Source of the DNA: Cryoendolithus antarcticus
Lineage: Eukaryota > Ascomycota > Dothideomycetes > Cladosporiales > Cladosporiaceae
NCBI GenBank assembly: GCA_002077065.1
Contig: NAJO01000091.1
Location: forward strand, 1 to 61,247
Reading direction: 5' to 3'
DNA: 61,247 bases
A model generated the notes under the pieces. That model was not told where the DNA came from. It was given only the letters and a program-made list of their open reading frames with translations, and did not search any database. This document shows, one piece after another, positions 58,406 through 61,247 of the stretch. Numbering within the stretch: the first letter of the stretch is position 1; each line of letters begins with the position of its first letter. The position numbers and the translations under genes are program-made.

Positions 58406-59715
58406 GTGGTCAGAGAACTCATTCAATCAAACAGTGTGATGAATTAACATCCGATATCCTGCTCCATTCTCCCTATCATTCTTCGCAATTTTGAAGTGCA
58501 GGACTCGCACTTGAAGGATCGGCCCTCGCCAATACGCCTTCACATAGGTATGACAATATCTGTTACGTGTGATTGTTCATCGAAACGTGGTGACATACTC
58601 GTGTCATGTGCCAATACTATAAATGGCTCCGTCGAGCACTCCTTACAGTCGGCAATCCCTTTCTGCTTTTGCACATGATTGCCTTCCAGTAGACTACGGT
58701 CTTCGGCTCGTTGTTCTCATTGAGCGCCAGTCCTGCTATGTCCAGAAGGCCGACCTCCGGTTCCAGTGTCTTCCGGTGCTGGTGCGCGGCCTTGATCTTT
58801 TTCATTCTTCTCGCACGATCCCAATTGGGTCGGAATTGCGGTTCACCGTTAGAGTTTGCCTTCCGCCTAGGATGCGATTCCGCGACATATAAGCTCGGCT
58901 AGTGATTCAGTAGTGATCGGAGGTTGCTTGCTGGCGCCCACGGGCGCTTTGGAAGCTTCCATGCCACCTATGTCACTCTTAACAATATGATTGCCGATCG
59001 TTCTCGTGCCCCTTCGGTGAATTGGATGATTTCGATTTCATCGAGTGTGATGTAGTGGTGTGATGGTCAAGAGTACCGCTCGTTTGCTATGAACATGCTT
59101 TTCTTACGTGTCCATCACGACTATATCCCGTGTCTATTTGTCGCTTGCTTCTCCGTGGCATCGGCGCATATTCGTCACCTGCTCCTAGAGCCAACTGCCT
59201 AGAACGAGCTCATCGGCTGCTCCCATGCTTTTGCGTGTCATGCGTTGCGGCTAGCATCGTTTGGTGTATCACCAAAAAGTGCCAATCTCCGCAGACAGCG
59301 CCGTCGTGTGCGTCGCTGCAAATGAATCCACGTAGTCTTTTCACCTATCTATGTTCCTCGATCAACCCCTAATAAGTGAAAGGACAAAGAAAGTCAATAC
59401 TCAGCCGCAACCCGCACAAGAGATGAAAAAGCTGCAACAAGCCTCCGCCCGCAGGATCTAAGTCATGAGCTTCCGTAGCTCAGTCAGTGGTAGCCGCGAG
59501 GGTTGAATGATATTCCCATGTATAGCAGAAGCACGTCCGAACTGAACGGCGTAGCGTGAGCGCCCACGCTGGGCGAACACCGGTACCCCATCGTCGCCGC
59601 GGTGTGGTGCGAAAGTCTTGAGTTTATGACTTATATGAAAAGTCGAAATCAGATATGGTCGATGTTCAGTCGCGCGGAAATGTTACGTCAGCTGTCTCGA
59701 GCAGTGTTGTCTCAA
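58406..59715. other. Gene-poor stretch
   Basis: About 1.3 kb of short frames on both strands. A D-arm-like string (tagctcagtcagtggtag at 59477) was checked and is not a tRNA gene. Confidence 0.3.
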
Positions 59716-61247
59716 AGCAGCAAGACAAAGATTTCGTTCATGTAAGCGAACACTGTGACCTCGAGATGGTCTCGAAAGACGTTGTTGACTAGCGTCTGGT
59801 ACGAGACTGGGGCGTTCGTTAGTCACATGGACATGTTCAGAAACTCGTACAATCCGTACGTTCCCGGAATGTTTTCCGTTCTTCTCCTTCAGCCATGTGT
59901 ATGCCGTAGAAAACGTCGCGTAGATCGATCTTTGTGAACTGATTTGCTCCCGATAACTCTGTCCTGTAACTCTTCGATGCTGGGCACGGGATATCGATTC
60001 TTAATAGTATTGTCGTTCAGTTTGTAGTAGTACTGGACCAGTCTGAGCTTCCCGTTGGGGTTTGGAACGAAAGCGGTTGGTACTCCGGACGGGGATCTGG
60101 GTTTTCGTATCCATGCCTTGCCTTCCATCTTCTTCAACCATTCACCCATGCTCTGGACTTCGTTTCCAGACAGCTGATAGAGTGCACCACATGGCGGCTC
60201 CTTGCCTGGGGGTAAGTCTATGGTGTAGTCCCATGGTTGATGCGTGGGTAGAGCTTCAGCCCCTTCCTCTCCAGGAAGAGTCGCTGCCACTTGCGACACT
60301 CCTCAGAGATGTCTGGCGGTGCGCGGCCTTCACCTTTACTCCTAGTCGACTGTTGACCTGACGGACCCGTGTCAGTGTCGGCTGGAGGTGAAGTATGTTC
60401 TTCCTTCGGTTTCGCCTGGAATCGTCGTGTCATGTCGTTGAACCCCCCTGTCATATCTACCGTCGAACGCTGCCAACCTGCAGGTTTACTGCGAACCACG
60501 CAGTTGCAGTTTCCAAATGTGAAAACCCTTCTGTTCCAGTTGATAGCTGGTTCGCGTTCCTCTCAAACAAGGCAGTCCCCAAACGACGTCGTGACCGGCC
60601 ATTGCCACAACATGTAGAGATATGCTCTCGTGGTGCCGTTGGTAGGCCAGTCAGATAGGCACAGTTTCCCTATCGACGTCAGGTAGCAAGGAGCCGTCGA
60701 CGGCGACTAGCTCCTACCCTGTATATTTCTTCCAGGTCGCGATCTCTGACGAAGTTTGTGTGTTTGTACTCAATATGCACCAAAGTCGTGGTTCCAGAAC
60801 TGTGCTCTGATTTGTTCGAGCAGAAGGTCGAGATACTTTGCATGGACCTAATAGTCCCCGTCGACCATTGGAAAGACGTGTCGGTGAGCGGCTCGGAGTA
60901 CCATGACGATGGCTTGAAGGGGGTTCGCTGTTGTGGCGACTATTTGGGCGTTCATAAGCTGGTCTTTGGACCAGTCAGCCTCGCCATCGCTCTCGTCGCA
61001 TGACGTCTCGGGGTTCTCCAAATTTCAGAATCGGTGTTGGCTTCGTCATTCTCTCTCTGTTGGTGTTGTCGGGAATGGGTAGGATTCCTAGAAGCCGCTG
61101 GACGGGTTCGTCCGTGTCATATGGACTAGGCGTTCGCTCGTAGCTGGTGTGCTCAAACCGGATCTTGCAGTCTGGTGCAAAGGAGATGCTGTCTTTCTAT
61201 GATCGCGAATGGCCTCCCTCTGTGTCGCTGCTCGGGGTACTGTAGAG
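59716..61247 (-). mobile_element. Ty3/gypsy retrotransposon pol relic (runs off right edge)
   Basis: Minus-strand remains of protease and reverse transcriptase. The protease end reads LHVVAMAGHDVVWGLPCLRG near 60600. The RT region reads HQPWDYTIDLPPGKEPPCGALYQLS, WIRKPRSPSGVPTAFVPNPNGKLRLVQYYYKLNDNTIKNRYPVPSIEELQDR (60230-59950), then in other frames TYGLYEFLNM and LTNAPVSYQTLVNNVFRDHLEV. The catalytic box YLDD is YMNE (59744-59733). Several stops and frameshifts. RNase H, integrase and LTRs are not in the window. Confidence 0.85.

Noticed and set aside
59470..59540. tRNA-like start (tagctcagtcagtggtag)
   Set aside because: The D-arm-like string is followed within about 10 bases by a B-box-like ggttgaat, leaving no anticodon arm, and no acceptor stem pairs.

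Overview
The window looks like nuclear DNA of a filamentous ascomycete. Introns are short (43-65 bp) with GT...AG ends and CTGAC-like branch points. The recognisable protein families are typical of these fungi: Zn2Cys6 regulator, HET domain, DUF3638/DUF3645, DUF6536, DUF7492 and a fungal ALAD with an N-terminal Ser/Arg tail. The retroelements are fungal and C-to-T/G-to-A (RIP-like) decay is widespread. The protein sequences remind me most of Dothideomycetes, but that is from memory and no search was run.

Layout. 1-8 kb: a coiled-coil protein running off the left edge, an intact F-box/WD40 protein, a partial TPX2-like protein, a frameshifted HEM2 (5-aminolevulinate dehydratase) and a Ser-rich hypothetical protein. 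8-16.7 kb: gene-poor, with relic A of a small secreted Cys-rich protein and a few weak ORFs. 16.7-25 kb: an AT-rich, RIP-like block holding a nearly full-length non-LTR retrotransposon with a 19-bp target duplication and three LTR copies, two of them solo LTRs with perfect 5-bp target duplications. 25-31 kb: a dynamin GTPase relic joined to an RTT10 (WDR6) relic, then a broken C2H2 zinc-finger gene. 31-36 kb: mostly empty, plus a truncated second copy of the non-LTR element. 36-48 kb: an intact GFA-family gene among relics of DUF3638/DUF3645, DUF6536, HET, POL1 (DNA polymerase alpha) and DUF7492 genes. 50 kb: relic B of the secreted protein, in opposite orientation to A. 51.5-56 kb: an intact Zn2Cys6 regulator divergent from an MFS (DHA1-type) transporter that carries one frameshift. 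56-61 kb: unidentified decayed coding sequence, an orphan coiled-coil exon and a Ty3/gypsy pol relic running off the right edge.

Reading. Apart from a few intact genes (F-box/WD40, Ser-rich protein, GFA protein, Zn2Cys6 regulator), this is a graveyard of duplicated gene pieces, several of them copies of genes a fungus should need elsewhere (HEM2, POL1, RTT10). Two kinds of damage overlap: RIP-like transitions (CAG or TGG to TAG, motif-destroying G-to-A changes) and single-base indels, often next to homopolymers. The second kind could be true decay or uncorrected assembly error. The only clear functional unit is the divergent regulator/transporter pair at 51.5-56 kb.
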